Positions 1-9,456 of a DNA stretch of 64,000 nt are shown in pieces. This DNA comes from Halothece sp. PCC 7418 (GTDB lineage Bacteria; Cyanobacteriota; Cyanobacteriia; Cyanobacteriales; Rubidibacteraceae). The notes below the pieces were generated by a model. It was not told the origin of the DNA. It saw nothing but the letters and a program-made list of their open reading frames with translations, and did no database searches. Positions within the stretch are counted from its first letter, which is position 1. Each line of letters begins with the position of its first letter. The translations under genes were made by a program, and so were the position numbers. The stretch is taken from contig NC_019779.1 in NCBI RefSeq assembly GCF_000317635.1, positions 2,418,001-2,482,000 of the forward strand, read 5' to 3'.

Positions 1-795
1 AATCAACCGACTGTCCTCTATGTTGGTGTTGGCGGAGGGTTAGAAGCCCTGCAATTTGCTTATTTTTCTCCTCGTTCGGAAGCCATTATCGCCGTGGAAC
101 CGGTTGCAGAAATGCGTGAAGTGGCAAAACGGAATCTCAATCAAGCTGCTCAACAAAATGACTGGTTTGATCCCAGTTTTGTCAAAATTGTTGCTGGGGA
201 TGCTTTTAGTTTACCCGTTCCTGATGAATCCGTTGATGTGGTCGCGCAAAATTGTCTGTTTAATATCTTTGAACTGCAAGACTTAAAAACCGCTCTGCAA
301 GAAGTTTATCGCGTTCTCAAACCAGGCGGTCGTCTATTGATGAGTGACCCCATTGCGGTGCAGCCGATTCCAGAAAAACTCCGTCAAGATGAACGGTTAC
401 GGGCGATGTGTCTGTCTGGGGCGTTGACTTATACTGAGTATATGAATTGCTTGGTAGAAGCTGGGTTTGGTGAAATTGAAGTGCGGGCGCGTCGCCCTTA
501 CCGCCTACTCGATACCGCCACCTATGGCTTAAGTGAAGATTTACAGCTTGATAGTTTAGACTCCGTTGCGTTGAAAGTTCCCACACCCGCCGATGGTGCT
601 TGCATTTTTACTGGCAAAACAGCGATTTATCGAGGTTCAGAAGAAACTTGGGATGACGGGAAAGGACACACTTTCCAAAAAGGTGTTCCTTTAGGGGTTT
701 GTGATAAAACCGCTCATCAACTTGCCCAACAGTTTCCAGACAGCATTGTTGTCACTGCATCAACTTGGCATTATCAAGGGGATGGCTGTTGTTAA
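1..795 (+). CDS. arsM: Arsenite methyltransferase ArsM (5' truncated by window edge)
   Basis: SAM-dependent methyltransferase; the reading frame is open from base 1, so the true start lies to the left. It begins inside motif I (YVGVGGGLEALQFA) and carries the post-motif VYRVLKPGGRLLMSDP strand. Two cysteines match the As(III)-binding pair of the ArsM family: one in RAMCLSGALTYTEY and one in ADGACIFTGKTAIYRG. The C-terminus ends in a Cys pair (YQGDGCC), a feature I associate with cyanobacterial ArsM enzymes of arsenosugar synthesis. The expected activity is stepwise methylation of trivalent arsenic in the cytosol. The usual radical-SAM partner ArsS is not in view and would have to be upstream. 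Family assignment is confident; the arsenosugar role is inferred. Confidence 0.85.
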   Translation, partial: NQPTVLYVGVGGGLEALQFAYFSPRSEAIIAVEPVAEMREVAKRNLNQAAQQNDWFDPSFVKIVAGDAFSLPVPDESVDVVAQNCLFNIFELQDLKTALQEVYRVLKPGGRLLMSDPIAVQPIPEKLRQDERLRAMCLSGALTYTEYMNCLVEAGFGEIEVRARRPYRLLDTATYGLSEDLQLDSLDSVALKVPTPADGACIFTGKTAIYRGSEETWDDGKGHTFQKGVPLGVCDKTAHQLAQQFPDSIVVTASTWHYQGDGCC

Positions 796-1001
796 ATAGA
801 GCGTTCCTTAGTTCAGTTCGAGGCAAAAAAAGATTAATGTTTCTATTATCCAAAACTCAGTTTCTACTTAGAAAAACGAGTGAAGATAATAATTAAGGGA
901 AGGAAGATATAGGCAGATTCAACCCCTGAGGGATTAAGTTTTCCTTGATCCCTCTTTCTCCCCTCCCGAGAAAGCCAACAATTGAATTGGAGGGAAAGAT
1001 A

Positions 1002-1361
1002 ATGAAACGCTTTTTAACAGGTACTGTATTTACAATTTTCTTAGCCACAACTTCTACTGCTGCCTCTGCCGGAGAAGTCGCTGTTAATTCGGCAAATCGT
1101 TCAGTCAATCGAGATATTAAACCATTTAATTTAGTCCATCGCGCCTACAGTGGTCATTTTTCCGAACAAGGAGTTCCCGGTTTTAATGCCTTAGAGACGG
1201 CGTATCAAAGCGGTCAAATTGAAGCGGAAGATTTGGTGCAAACGGCGGTTGATCAAGGACGACTGTCTCCAGAGATGCTCGATGATGCAGGCTATGTCAA
1301 TGCGGTCGATTTTCAACTGCAAGACTTGCGCGATCGCGATAGTGGTGGTTTAAATGATTAA
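1002..1361 (+). CDS. Small exported protein of unknown function
   Basis: A 119-residue protein. The ATG at 1002 is preceded by a good ribosome site (GGAGGG, about 8 nt upstream), which decides the start over an upstream in-frame ATG at 945. Residues 1-23 form a classic signal peptide: MKRFLTG, a hydrophobic core, then a likely AxA cleavage at ASA. The mature part is polar and acidic, ending VDFQLQDLRDRDSGGLND, with no cysteines or transmembrane segment. It should be periplasmic or secreted. I do not recognise the family. It is transcribed alone, with a strong terminator about 50 nt downstream. Confidence 0.7.
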   Translation: MKRFLTGTVFTIFLATTSTAASAGEVAVNSANRSVNRDIKPFNLVHRAYSGHFSEQGVPGFNALETAYQSGQIEAEDLVQTAVDQGRLSPEMLDDAGYVNAVDFQLQDLRDRDSGGLND

Positions 1362-1412
1362 TCCAGTTTCCTATCATTGCTCAGCTTAAGCACTGATTAA
1401 ACATAGTCTTAG

Positions 1413-1440
1413 AAAATCCCGCACGCTTGTGGGATTTTTC
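1413..1440 (+). terminator. Rho-independent terminator
   Basis: An 11-bp stem (AAAATCCCGCA pairing with TGTGGGATTTT, one G-T wobble), a CGCT loop and a T-run directly follow the small exported-protein gene. Confidence 0.85.
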
Positions 1441-1526
1441 TTTGATGATATATTCTCTTTTCCAGCCCTTGAGGATGAATCAACGATTCTATATTAGAGG
1501 TTAGAGTGAAAATTAAACCCTAGCCT

Positions 1527-2699
1527 ATGTCTTCCTTCCTCCAATCAGCTAAAAATATCTCCTCTCGCGAAAACCAACTCCAACAACGGATTACCGAATT
1601 AGAAGAAGAGAATCAACAATTAAAACAGCAACTAGCAACTGAAGCAACCGCCAATGACCAACCCTTTCGCAAAATTTTCAATGCGTCCAACGATGCAATT
1701 TTAGTCATCGATCCCAGTGCTGATCAAATTTTAGAAGCCAATCCCCAAGCTGAAAAACTATTAGGCTATTCCCGCGATGAATTACTCAATTCAGTTTCCG
1801 TTTCTAAGATTCATCCAGAAGAAATGCCCCAACTTATGGCATTTACCCGTAATATTATCGCCGTTGGTCAAGGCTGGACGAATGAATTGAGTTGTTTAAC
1901 GAAGTCTGGAGAAAAACGCCCGTCGGAAATTTCTGCAACCGTCGTTTACTTTCAGAATCGTCCTTGCATTATTGCTCTCGTGCGAGATATTTCGGAACGA
2001 CTAAAAGCCCAAAAAGAAGCGATAGAAGCAACAGAAGCCCTCGCAGAATTGGGAGAATTAACCAGTATGATTGTTCACGAAATTCGGAATCCTTTAACGA
2101 CAGTTTTAATGGGTTTAGAAGCCCTACAAAAAATTGAATTGCCTCCGCGAGATAAGGCTCGTTTAGAATTAGCTTCCGAAGAAGCACAGCGTTTACAGTC
2201 TCTTTTAGAAGAAATTCGTTTATATACGAAACCCCAACTGGTTGAAAAAGAAACCATTGATTTGAATCAGTTAGCCCAAGATGTTTTAGAAATTATCTAT
2301 AACCAATTCTCAGTACAGCATGACATTCAATTGATAACGATGTCGGAACCCGTCAAAGTTTTAGGGGATCAATCCAAACTCAAACAAGTCTTCATTAATT
2401 TAATTACCAATGCTGGTGAAGCAGTGGAGACAGATGAGCCAATTACCTGGAAAATAGAGCGGGAAAAAGAGAAAGTTAAGGTGCAAGTGCATAACTATGG
2501 TTCGCCGATTCCACCAGAAATATTACCCAAGCTAACCAAACCATTTTTTACCACAAAATCTTCAGGAATGGGCTTAGGATTGCCCATTGCAAAACGCATT
2601 GTCGAGTCCCATCAAGGGAACTTTTCAATTGAATCTCATCAAATGGAAGGAACTACGATCACTCTGTCTTTTCCGGTTGCTTCTGCTGAAGAGAATTAG
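1527..2699 (+). CDS. PAS-domain sensor histidine kinase
   Basis: A soluble 390-residue kinase. Residues 1-45 form a Gln/Glu-rich coiled coil (QQRITELEEENQQLKQQL). A PAS/PAC sensor spans about 48-165 (FNASNDAILVIDPSADQI ... LVRDISERLKAQ). The dimerisation/phosphoacceptor helix follows with the H-box IVHEIRNPLTTVLMG near residue 190. The ATP-binding domain has an N box (NLITNAGEAVE) and a G box (SSGMGLGLPIAKRI). There are no transmembrane segments, so it should sense a cytosolic signal. No response regulator is adjacent, making it an orphan kinase. Its target is unknown. Confidence 0.85.
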   Translation: MSSFLQSAKNISSRENQLQQRITELEEENQQLKQQLATEATANDQPFRKIFNASNDAILVIDPSADQILEANPQAEKLLGYSRDELLNSVSVSKIHPEEMPQLMAFTRNIIAVGQGWTNELSCLTKSGEKRPSEISATVVYFQNRPCIIALVRDISERLKAQKEAIEATEALAELGELTSMIVHEIRNPLTTVLMGLEALQKIELPPRDKARLELASEEAQRLQSLLEEIRLYTKPQLVEKETIDLNQLAQDVLEIIYNQFSVQHDIQLITMSEPVKVLGDQSKLKQVFINLITNAGEAVETDEPITWKIEREKEKVKVQVHNYGSPIPPEILPKLTKPFFTTKSSGMGLGLPIAKRIVESHQGNFSIESHQMEGTTITLSFPVASAEEN

Positions 2700-2713
2700 C
2701 GTTGAACCACTAA

Positions 2714-3265
<552 letters not shown>

Positions 3266-3486
3266 CCAACAATCCGCTATCTCTTGCTTATCTTGTCAGG
3301 ATTGCGCTAGGTTACGCTAACTGAAGTCTTCTCTGGAAAAACTCCGATCAGCTTGAGAAGGCGGAGAAATCCTTTCTCACCGCTGACAACGAATTGCTAT
3401 ATTAAACATTAAGTATTTCTGTAATATCACTGATTTATCGGCGTAAGGCCAAACCTTGTTGTTCATCTGAACCCCATTAATCATTA

Positions 3487-4866
3487 ATGTCTAAACCTCA
3501 CTCCTCTTTTCCTCAGTGGCGATTAAAACCGAGCGATTTCAGCAGCAACGGCTCTGAGTTTGAGTCAATTCAGATTCTCCTGGGTAAATTTATCGCAGAC
3601 CATCATACTTCCTCCCCCTGGAAAGAATGTAGCCTCCTCGCGGAGAATTCTACCTTTGAATGGGGAAAAGGTTATCCTCTGGAAAAAGTGGTTAACGCTC
3701 AAGCGGATTTAGAAACGCTGTTAGCAAACCCGCAGTTGTTCCGCAATGCCGTAGCCATTATTGAGCCTTGGGAGCACGTTGGCTATAACCCTTTAGGAGA
3801 GCATGTCCGAGCTTCGGTGAATGTGGCTTACCTCCTGCAGAAAATTGCCGATTGCGATTCCGTTCTCTTTCCAGTTTGGTCTTCAGGCACACTGGATTTA
3901 GAGCGGTTAATGCCTGCTATTAGTAGCGGATTAGCCATTATTGTGGAAGGGGGCAATTCCTCGGCGCGCGATCCAGCCAGCTTTGCCGAATCGAATATTT
4001 CTCACGAAGAGATGATTCGCCTCACCGAAGCCATTCTCCTGTCTCGGAGTCCCACCAGCGCTCCCGCTTTGTTGATCTGTTTAGGACATCAACTGGCAGC
4101 CCATGCTCATATCACCTTGATTAAACGGGCTGTTCGAGAAGTGCTCGCTTTGGAAAATTTAGAGCGCGATCGCGGTGGAAAATTCTTAAAACTCCTGAAG
4201 CAGGTCTGTCAAGAAATTCAAGCAATGGGAGAATCCTTACCTATTCAAAAACGCGATGGTCGCATCGTTGCTCAAGGCTGGGATGACTGGGAATTTGCGG
4301 TTACGGAAAATGAAGCGAAGGAATTTGGGGCTCGCCACTTACTCCCTTATGAATCCCCAGACTCGGAAGAAACCTCAGGGATTCCAGATACTTTAATTTG
4401 GGCGCACGAAGTCACCGCCGACATTCATGAAGGGGTAATTGATACCTCAATGGCTTACGAAAAGAATCTCAATATTGCCATGTTTCATGCCGATGAAGTG
4501 AATGAAGAAGCCATTTTATTCGCAAACTGGGCTTATCGCCTGCTCCATGAAGCGTTGATTCCTTGTCGCCATATTGTGGCTAAAAGCTCCCTTTCCTGGT
4601 TAATTAAACTCCCCGACGCGATTGAAATTTTATGCTCAACGGAAGCAGATGGCGAGCTAGTGACCGAATGTTCAGCCACTTGCATTAACTATCTCGATTT
4701 TGAAAGCCGACAGATTCGGCGCTCATTTACCTGTCAGTTTCACCCGGAACTATTGGCTGATCTACGAGCCATCGGCATGAGAGAGCCTCCTTCCTATAGC
4801 GAACTCAAACAGGATGATGGAGCAAGGCTATTTGCACGGCTGTTGTATGCAGCAATGCAAGATTAA
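3487..4866 (+). CDS. Class I glutamine amidotransferase-like protein
   Basis: A 459-residue cytosolic protein. The nucleophile elbow is LLICLGHQLAAHAH (Cys near residue 196), and the second catalytic element is the QFHPELLADL block near residue 425. Together these match the Cys-His-Glu triad of class I GATase folds. The roughly 230 residues between them are far longer than in GuaA or HisH, so this is a divergent cyanobacterial GATase-like family rather than a known amidotransferase. No synthase partner is fused. The next gene is a MinD/SulP chimera 32 bp downstream on the same strand. Substrate unknown. Confidence 0.65.
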   Translation: MSKPHSSFPQWRLKPSDFSSNGSEFESIQILLGKFIADHHTSSPWKECSLLAENSTFEWGKGYPLEKVVNAQADLETLLANPQLFRNAVAIIEPWEHVGYNPLGEHVRASVNVAYLLQKIADCDSVLFPVWSSGTLDLERLMPAISSGLAIIVEGGNSSARDPASFAESNISHEEMIRLTEAILLSRSPTSAPALLICLGHQLAAHAHITLIKRAVREVLALENLERDRGGKFLKLLKQVCQEIQAMGESLPIQKRDGRIVAQGWDDWEFAVTENEAKEFGARHLLPYESPDSEETSGIPDTLIWAHEVTADIHEGVIDTSMAYEKNLNIAMFHADEVNEEAILFANWAYRLLHEALIPCRHIVAKSSLSWLIKLPDAIEILCSTEADGELVTECSATCINYLDFESRQIRRSFTCQFHPELLADLRAIGMREPPSYSELKQDDGARLFARLLYAAMQD

Positions 4867-4898
4867 CCCCAACTAAACTCAATTTCCCCCTTCAGACC

Positions 4899-5909
4899 AT
4901 GGCAACTGTAATCGCAATTCATTCTTATTCCGGACGAACCGGTCGCTCTACCTTAGCAGCGAATCTTGCCAGTCTGTTCGCACTCGCCGGAAACCGAGTG
5001 GGGGTTCTCGATGTCAGTTTGCAATCTCCAGGGATGACTATTTCCTACGGTTTAGAGTATGACCAAGCGGTGGCAACGGCTTTACCGTCAACCATCAGTG
5101 ATGAAACCAAGTTTGTGACCTTAGTCGCGCTTCTCGGATTGACCACAGTCCTAACAGGAGTTGTTTCTTGGCTGTTGGGTCAATGGAATTTGGGAAATTT
5201 GATGCAGTTTATCCCTTATCCAGGGGTGAGCGGATTTCTCGCTGGAACCGGTTGGCTGCTCCTGGCGGGGTCATTCAAAATTATGGCTGATCTTACCCTC
5301 AGTTGGGAAGGCTTATCTTTGCTCTGGAACAGCGATCGCGTACCGTTTTGGAGTGCTGGCATTACTTATGCGCTGATTTTACTGCTGATTTCGCGACGTT
5401 GGCAACATTGGGCCATTTTCCCCAGCAGTCTTATCATTACGATTGGTTTGTTCTATCTGGGGTTGGCACTGACTCAAACTTCCATACCAGAGGCAATCGA
5501 ACAAGGCTGGTTGATTGAGTTTCCCGCTTCCGCTCAAGGCTGGCATCCCCTTGCACCAACTGCGATCTTCCAAGTGGATTGGTCGGTTATTTTCCCTCAG
5601 TTCGGGGGGATGGTGATCATTGCCTTGCTCAGTGTGATCGCGGTTCTCCTAAACTGTAGCGGGTTAGAACTAGCCACTAAATCCGATATTGAACTGAATC
5701 AGGAATTAAAAAGTACTGGCATTGCGAACCTAATCGCAGGCTTGGGGGGAGGCTTGGTCGGCTATCACAGCTTCAGCGGTTCTTTACTCGTGTCCAAAAT
5801 TGGCTCACAAAGTCGGGTTCCCTATCTTCTCGCTGGCTTAATCGGGATGGTAGCCCTGATTCTCGGAACCTCTGCCATCAGCTTGGTTTCGAAGTTTTTT
5901 AAGTCGTAG
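4899..5909 (+). pseudogene. Chimeric ORF: MinD/ParA N-terminus fused to a SulP transporter middle
   Basis: Residues 1 to about 55 are a MinD/ParA-like ATPase start (MATVIAIHSYSGRTGRSTLA, then NRVGVLDVSLQSPGMTISYG). The Walker A reads GRTGRST, lacking the lysine expected in GGTGKST. From about residue 65 the sequence turns into the transmembrane core of a SulP/SLC26 anion transporter (ISDETKFVTLVALLGLTTVL, MQFIPYPGVSGFLAGTGWLL). It ends about 90 bases before a complete SulP core would, without a STAS domain. The first SulP helices and the rest of MinD are missing. The simplest reading is an in-frame deletion that fused two neighbouring genes. Neither activity is likely to survive. Confidence 0.65.
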
Positions 5910-6033
5910 AATCTTCCCACTGACTTTTCATGAAATTTTTTAATTCTTCTAATTTTTCGTTGGCAGCCCTTGTCTTTTGACCTTGGCTATCGCTTTTAAT
6001 TTCTGTCTCACCCTTGCCAGTTGTATAAACCAA
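5899..6033 (-). CDS. Possible small protein (44 residues), doubtful
   Basis: A short reading frame from a TTG codon gives a charged peptide, VYTTGKGETEIKSDSQGQ then EKLEELKNFMKSQWED. The composition looks protein-like, but there is no ATG or clear ribosome site and it overlaps the end of the MinD/SulP chimera. It may be the tail of a lost gene. Confidence 0.2.
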   Translation of the reverse strand: MVYTTGKGETEIKSDSQGQKTRAANEKLEELKNFMKSQWEDSTT

Positions 6034-6126
6034 ATCAGTGAAAGTCGCTTACAATCGCTTATCTTTCGATATCACACTTGTACTTCATCATCACCAAATA
6101 GGAAAGCCAAGCCCAACGGTTCAAAT

Positions 6127-7005
6127 CTAGAATAAAACCGATGTCGTTGCTTCCCGAAATACCACACCAGCCGATGACAGAAACACTCTTGTATTGCTGA
6201 TCAAACATACCACACTCGCTCTTTCCTTGATCTTGTTTTGCGGTTCGGCTTGATTGGAAGTTACTGTGATCGCGTTCTGTATTTTCTCTCCTTCAAGTTG
6301 AGCAAACAGCCGTTCCAAGAATAAATCCATTTCCTCTGGATCATGACTGGCAATGAGATAAGCGCGATCGTTCTGCTGATAATATTGATTGGGTTGAGCC
6401 TCAACTTCCAAATTCAGGAATTGACAAATGGCAACGTGAACATCGGGACGAATTTCTGGAATGACGGATTTTTTAGGATGGGATGGATGGGATGGTTCTT
6501 GCTTTTGCGATGCTTTCGTTTTCAAAGGGTTGCGCTGTCGTTGTTCATAAACTTGTTCGCCTCGTTTCACTTTACGAGTGTGATTATCTCCCATCTGGGC
6601 ATTTTCCCAGATAGAATTATCTTTGGTTAATTCACGATGAATTTTAGCAACAGTATGATGACTGACTTGGCACTGACGGGCGATCGCGCGATCGCTCCAC
6701 TGAGACCATTCTTCATCTTGCAGTAAAGTAACAACAGCCTTGCGTTTATCTTGCTTCAAAACAGTCGGATTAAAGGTGCGGTAAGCAAAAAGATTAACCA
6801 CTGCTAAGGAATCATATCCCCAATCTTGGGCAAATCCCAAATAACGGCGAATCGTAGGGTCATCAACTGTAGCATCGGCGCGACTGGGATTGAGCATGAT
6901 AAAGGTAATCCGAGAAGCGTTCGGCTTCCATTCTCGCCATAGTAAGTAGCGATAGCAGCCAGTTGGGTCAATAATTGCTCCTCGCTGCATTACTTTGATC
7001 ATCAC
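6127..7005 (-). CDS. DUF1643-HTH chimeric protein
   Basis: A 292-residue ORF with two unrelated parts. Residues about 8-75 match DUF1643 (GCYRYLLWREWKPNASRITF, MLNPSRADATVDDPTIRRYL, SLAVVNLFAYR), normally a roughly 160-residue stand-alone domain. It breaks at FAYRTFNPT and continues as a ParB-like helix-turn-helix region (EEWSQWSDRAIARQCQVSHH), followed by a basic linker and a poorly conserved tail (VCLISNTRVFLSSAGVVF) that looks like read-through. The join falls in the middle of the DUF1643 fold, which suggests an accidental fusion rather than a designed architecture. It lies next to another chimera. Function cannot be assigned. Confidence 0.5.
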   Translation of the reverse strand: MMIKVMQRGAIIDPTGCYRYLLWREWKPNASRITFIMLNPSRADATVDDPTIRRYLGFAQDWGYDSLAVVNLFAYRTFNPTVLKQDKRKAVVTLLQDEEWSQWSDRAIARQCQVSHHTVAKIHRELTKDNSIWENAQMGDNHTRKVKRGEQVYEQRQRNPLKTKASQKQEPSHPSHPKKSVIPEIRPDVHVAICQFLNLEVEAQPNQYYQQNDRAYLIASHDPEEMDLFLERLFAQLEGEKIQNAITVTSNQAEPQNKIKERASVVCLISNTRVFLSSAGVVFREATTSVLF

Positions 7006-7094
7006 TCCTAGAGAGCTGGTTCAGTAGAGCGGGTTGACAAGTGAATTATTTAGTGCATAGCTAGAAAAAGCTCCATCGATGAGGTTCAAATCAA

Positions 7095-7184
7095 ATGCGC
7101 CCACCCACCTGGAATCCCCCCATTAATCTTTCTCCAGCAGAACAATCCGTGATTCAAAAAATCCGTAAAGGTCAAATTAGCTGA
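7095..7184 (+). pseudogene. Possible vestige of a transposase N-terminus
   Basis: A 29-codon frame, MRPPTWNPPINLSPAEQSVI followed by QKIRKGQIS and a stop. It resembles the first residues of cyanobacterial transposases, but the match is from memory and the piece is short. Nothing else is recognisable between 7006 and 7299. Confidence 0.25.
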
Positions 7185-7299
7185 GATTTTTAAGGAGAGC
7201 ACAGTGGAAAAATGTCCAGTTTCACCAGCCTGATTAGCACTGGCTATTGCTATTTATTCATAATGAAGACTGACGGGGATCGCAGTTTTCAGGCAGCAG

Positions 7300-8781
7300 T
7301 TAATAGAATTGCGCCCCTTGATACTGAGCCGTTTTTTGTGCATTTGCAGCTTCTCCACAGGTGCGAGGGGTAGGAAATAACTTCGTGGGATTCGCCAAAC
7401 CTTTGGGGTTAAACGCAGCGCGAACATATTGCATCGTTTCGAGATCGATCGCGCTAAACATCTCACTCATATAACAGTTTTTATCAGCACCAATGCCATG
7501 TTCTCCAGAGATACTGCCCCCTGCTTCCACACAGCGTTTGAGAATCTTGCCACCAATTTCTTCCACTTTTTCCAAGTCACCTGGAACGGATTCATTGTAT
7601 AAAATCAATGGATGTAAATTGCCATCACCCGCATGAAACACATTGGCAATGCGATAACCAGATTCTTCGCTGAGGGCTTCAATATCTCGTAACACGGTGG
7701 CAAGTTGGGTGCGGGGAATGACCCCATCTTGCACAAAATAATCTGGGCTGAGGTGTCCTGCTGCTGCAAACGCTGCTTTTCTTCCTTTCCATAATTTAGC
7801 GCGTTTTTCAGCATCGTGCGCGATCGTTGTTCCCCTTGCGCCATTTTCCTCACAAATTCTCGCAGTGCGTTCAATATTACCGCTCACTTCTACTTCTGAG
7901 CCATCTAATTCCACTAATAAAATTGCTCCAGCATCGCGAGGATATAAACCCGCCCCCACGACATCTTCCACAGCATTAATCGTGAGATTATCCATCATTT
8001 CCATTCCCGCAGGAATAATCCCATCGCCAATAATGGCAGCAACCCCATCCGCAGCAGCTTCAATACTTTCAAAATCTGCTAATAAAACCGCAACAGATTC
8101 GGGCGTTTTCAAGATGCGAAGGGTAATTTCTGTAGCAATGCCCAATGTTCCCTCAGACCCCACAAATAAGCCCGTCAGGTCATACCCAGGCATTTCGGGA
8201 ACGGTCCCGCCAATATCGACAATCGAACCGTCTGGGGTGACAATTTTTAGTCCTAGAACATGATTTGTGGTCACACCATATTTCAGACAGTGAACGCCTC
8301 CTGAATTTTCTGCCACATTCCCGCCAATAGAACAAATAATTTGACTAGAAGGATCTGGAGCATAATAAAAGCCTTTCCCGCTAACGGCTTGCGTCACCCA
8401 ATTATTAATGACTCCTGGTTGCACCACCACGCGCTGGTTTTCTAAATCGGTTTCTAAAATTTCATTCATGCGGGCGGTGACAATCAAAACCCCGTTTTCT
8501 AAAGGAAGTGCACCTCCTGATAACCCTGTTCCCGCGCCTCTTGCAACCCAAGGCAAGTCATACTGATCACAAATTTGGACGACCTTAGCAACTTGTTCCG
8601 TGCTACGGGGAAGAACCACTATTTTTGGGCGTTGGCGATAACTCGCTAAACCATCACATTCGTAGGTGAGTAGTTCATCTTTACGCTGAACAATACCATC
8701 TTTTCCGACTACGTTTGTCAATGCTTTAACAATGGGTTGCCATGGGTCTTGGGGAGAGGAACGGAAAAGGCTTTTCAACAT
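7300..8781 (-). CDS. glcD: Glycolate dehydrogenase FAD-binding subunit GlcD
   Basis: A 493-residue flavoprotein of the FAD-binding type 4/GlcD family. It oxidises glycolate (or D-lactate) to glyoxylate (or pyruvate) in photorespiratory glycolate metabolism. The FAD-binding domain includes VVLPRSTEQVAKVVQICDQY and the PWVARGAGTGLSGGALP loop. The C-terminal oxidase domain ends with GGSISGEHGIGADKNCYM and AFNPKGLANPTKLFPTPRTC, which are diagnostic. Length is normal for the family. GlcE and GlcF are not adjacent, as is common in cyanobacteria. The ATG at 8781 is the only sensible start. Confidence 0.9.
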   Translation of the reverse strand: MLKSLFRSSPQDPWQPIVKALTNVVGKDGIVQRKDELLTYECDGLASYRQRPKIVVLPRSTEQVAKVVQICDQYDLPWVARGAGTGLSGGALPLENGVLIVTARMNEILETDLENQRVVVQPGVINNWVTQAVSGKGFYYAPDPSSQIICSIGGNVAENSGGVHCLKYGVTTNHVLGLKIVTPDGSIVDIGGTVPEMPGYDLTGLFVGSEGTLGIATEITLRILKTPESVAVLLADFESIEAAADGVAAIIGDGIIPAGMEMMDNLTINAVEDVVGAGLYPRDAGAILLVELDGSEVEVSGNIERTARICEENGARGTTIAHDAEKRAKLWKGRKAAFAAAGHLSPDYFVQDGVIPRTQLATVLRDIEALSEESGYRIANVFHAGDGNLHPLILYNESVPGDLEKVEEIGGKILKRCVEAGGSISGEHGIGADKNCYMSEMFSAIDLETMQYVRAAFNPKGLANPTKLFPTPRTCGEAANAQKTAQYQGAQFY

Positions 8782-8807
8782 AATCTGGGGATCAAAAAAT
8801 CAACTCA

Positions 8808-9311
8808 TTAAAATTGTAACCCGACCCCTCCTTGCAGGGAGAAAGCAGTGCTACTTCCTTTCTCATAAGCATCAAAGGCAACGATCGCGCTCCCAAATAA
8901 AACTGTGTTACTATTAGGAACAATAAAGTCAACTCCTGGTTGAATTGCAAAACTGGTTTGATCCCCAATCGGTGATGGAGACTCACCACTGGCAAAAGAA
9001 ACCCCTGCACCCACATAAGCATCGGTTTGCCAATTCAGAGGAAAATCATAAGAGACCGTAGGAACAACCGCCGTCCCTTGTCCAATCAGACCTTGTACCC
9101 TCAGAGAAACGGGAGTCTCTAGAAATTTATAACGGACACTGACAACAGCACCGAATTGATCGCCTTGACCCTGATCGTCTTCCGTTGGACTGTAGGTTGC
9201 ACCAACCCCGATATAACTCCCATAAGCAGCTTGTGCAGAAGCACGTTCTGTTGTTAGAGAGAATGTTGTGATTAACGTTACGGCAACGAATAAGGCTTTA
9301 AAATAATTCAT
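8808..9311 (-). CDS. Outer-membrane beta-barrel-like protein with signal peptide
   Basis: A 167-residue protein starting at MNYFKALF, where a GAGGAG ribosome site precedes the ATG. The frame is open for 69 codons further upstream, but that stretch is only the translated heptamer repeat and is rejected. Residues 1-28 form a signal peptide ending RASAQA. The mature protein alternates short beta-like strands (YGSYIGVGATYSPTE, AVVSVRYKFLETPVSLRVQG, YDFPLNWQTDAYVGAGVSFA) and ends in an aromatic residue (FSLQGGVGLQF). That is the pattern of a small OmpA/OprB-like barrel. It lies 26 bp from glcD on the same strand. Exact family unknown. Confidence 0.65.
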   Translation of the reverse strand: MNYFKALFVAVTLITTFSLTTERASAQAAYGSYIGVGATYSPTEDDQGQGDQFGAVVSVRYKFLETPVSLRVQGLIGQGTAVVPTVSYDFPLNWQTDAYVGAGVSFASGESPSPIGDQTSFAIQPGVDFIVPNSNTVLFGSAIVAFDAYEKGSSTAFSLQGGVGLQF

Positions 9312-9330
9312 TTTTCTCCTCAACACCACA

Positions 9331-9428
9331 ATGTTCTTTGTTCTTTGTTCTTCGTTCTTCGTTCTTCGTTCTTCGTTCTTTGTTCTTTGTTCTTTGGTCA
9401 CTGTCCTCAACCGACTAAGAAACGCTAT
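9331..9428. repeat. Heptamer repeat plus one arm of a long inverted repeat
   Basis: A run of 7-bp units (TTCTTTG / TTCTTCG) is followed by a unique arm reading GGTCACTGTCCTCAACCGAC and on through GCTATAG. The block from about 9376 to 9426 recurs as an exact inverted copy at about 11469-11520, on the far side of hisH and the DUF3370 gene. Confidence 0.85.
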
Positions 9429-9456
9429 AGAAATTTCTGGGCTGATGAGAGAAGTC

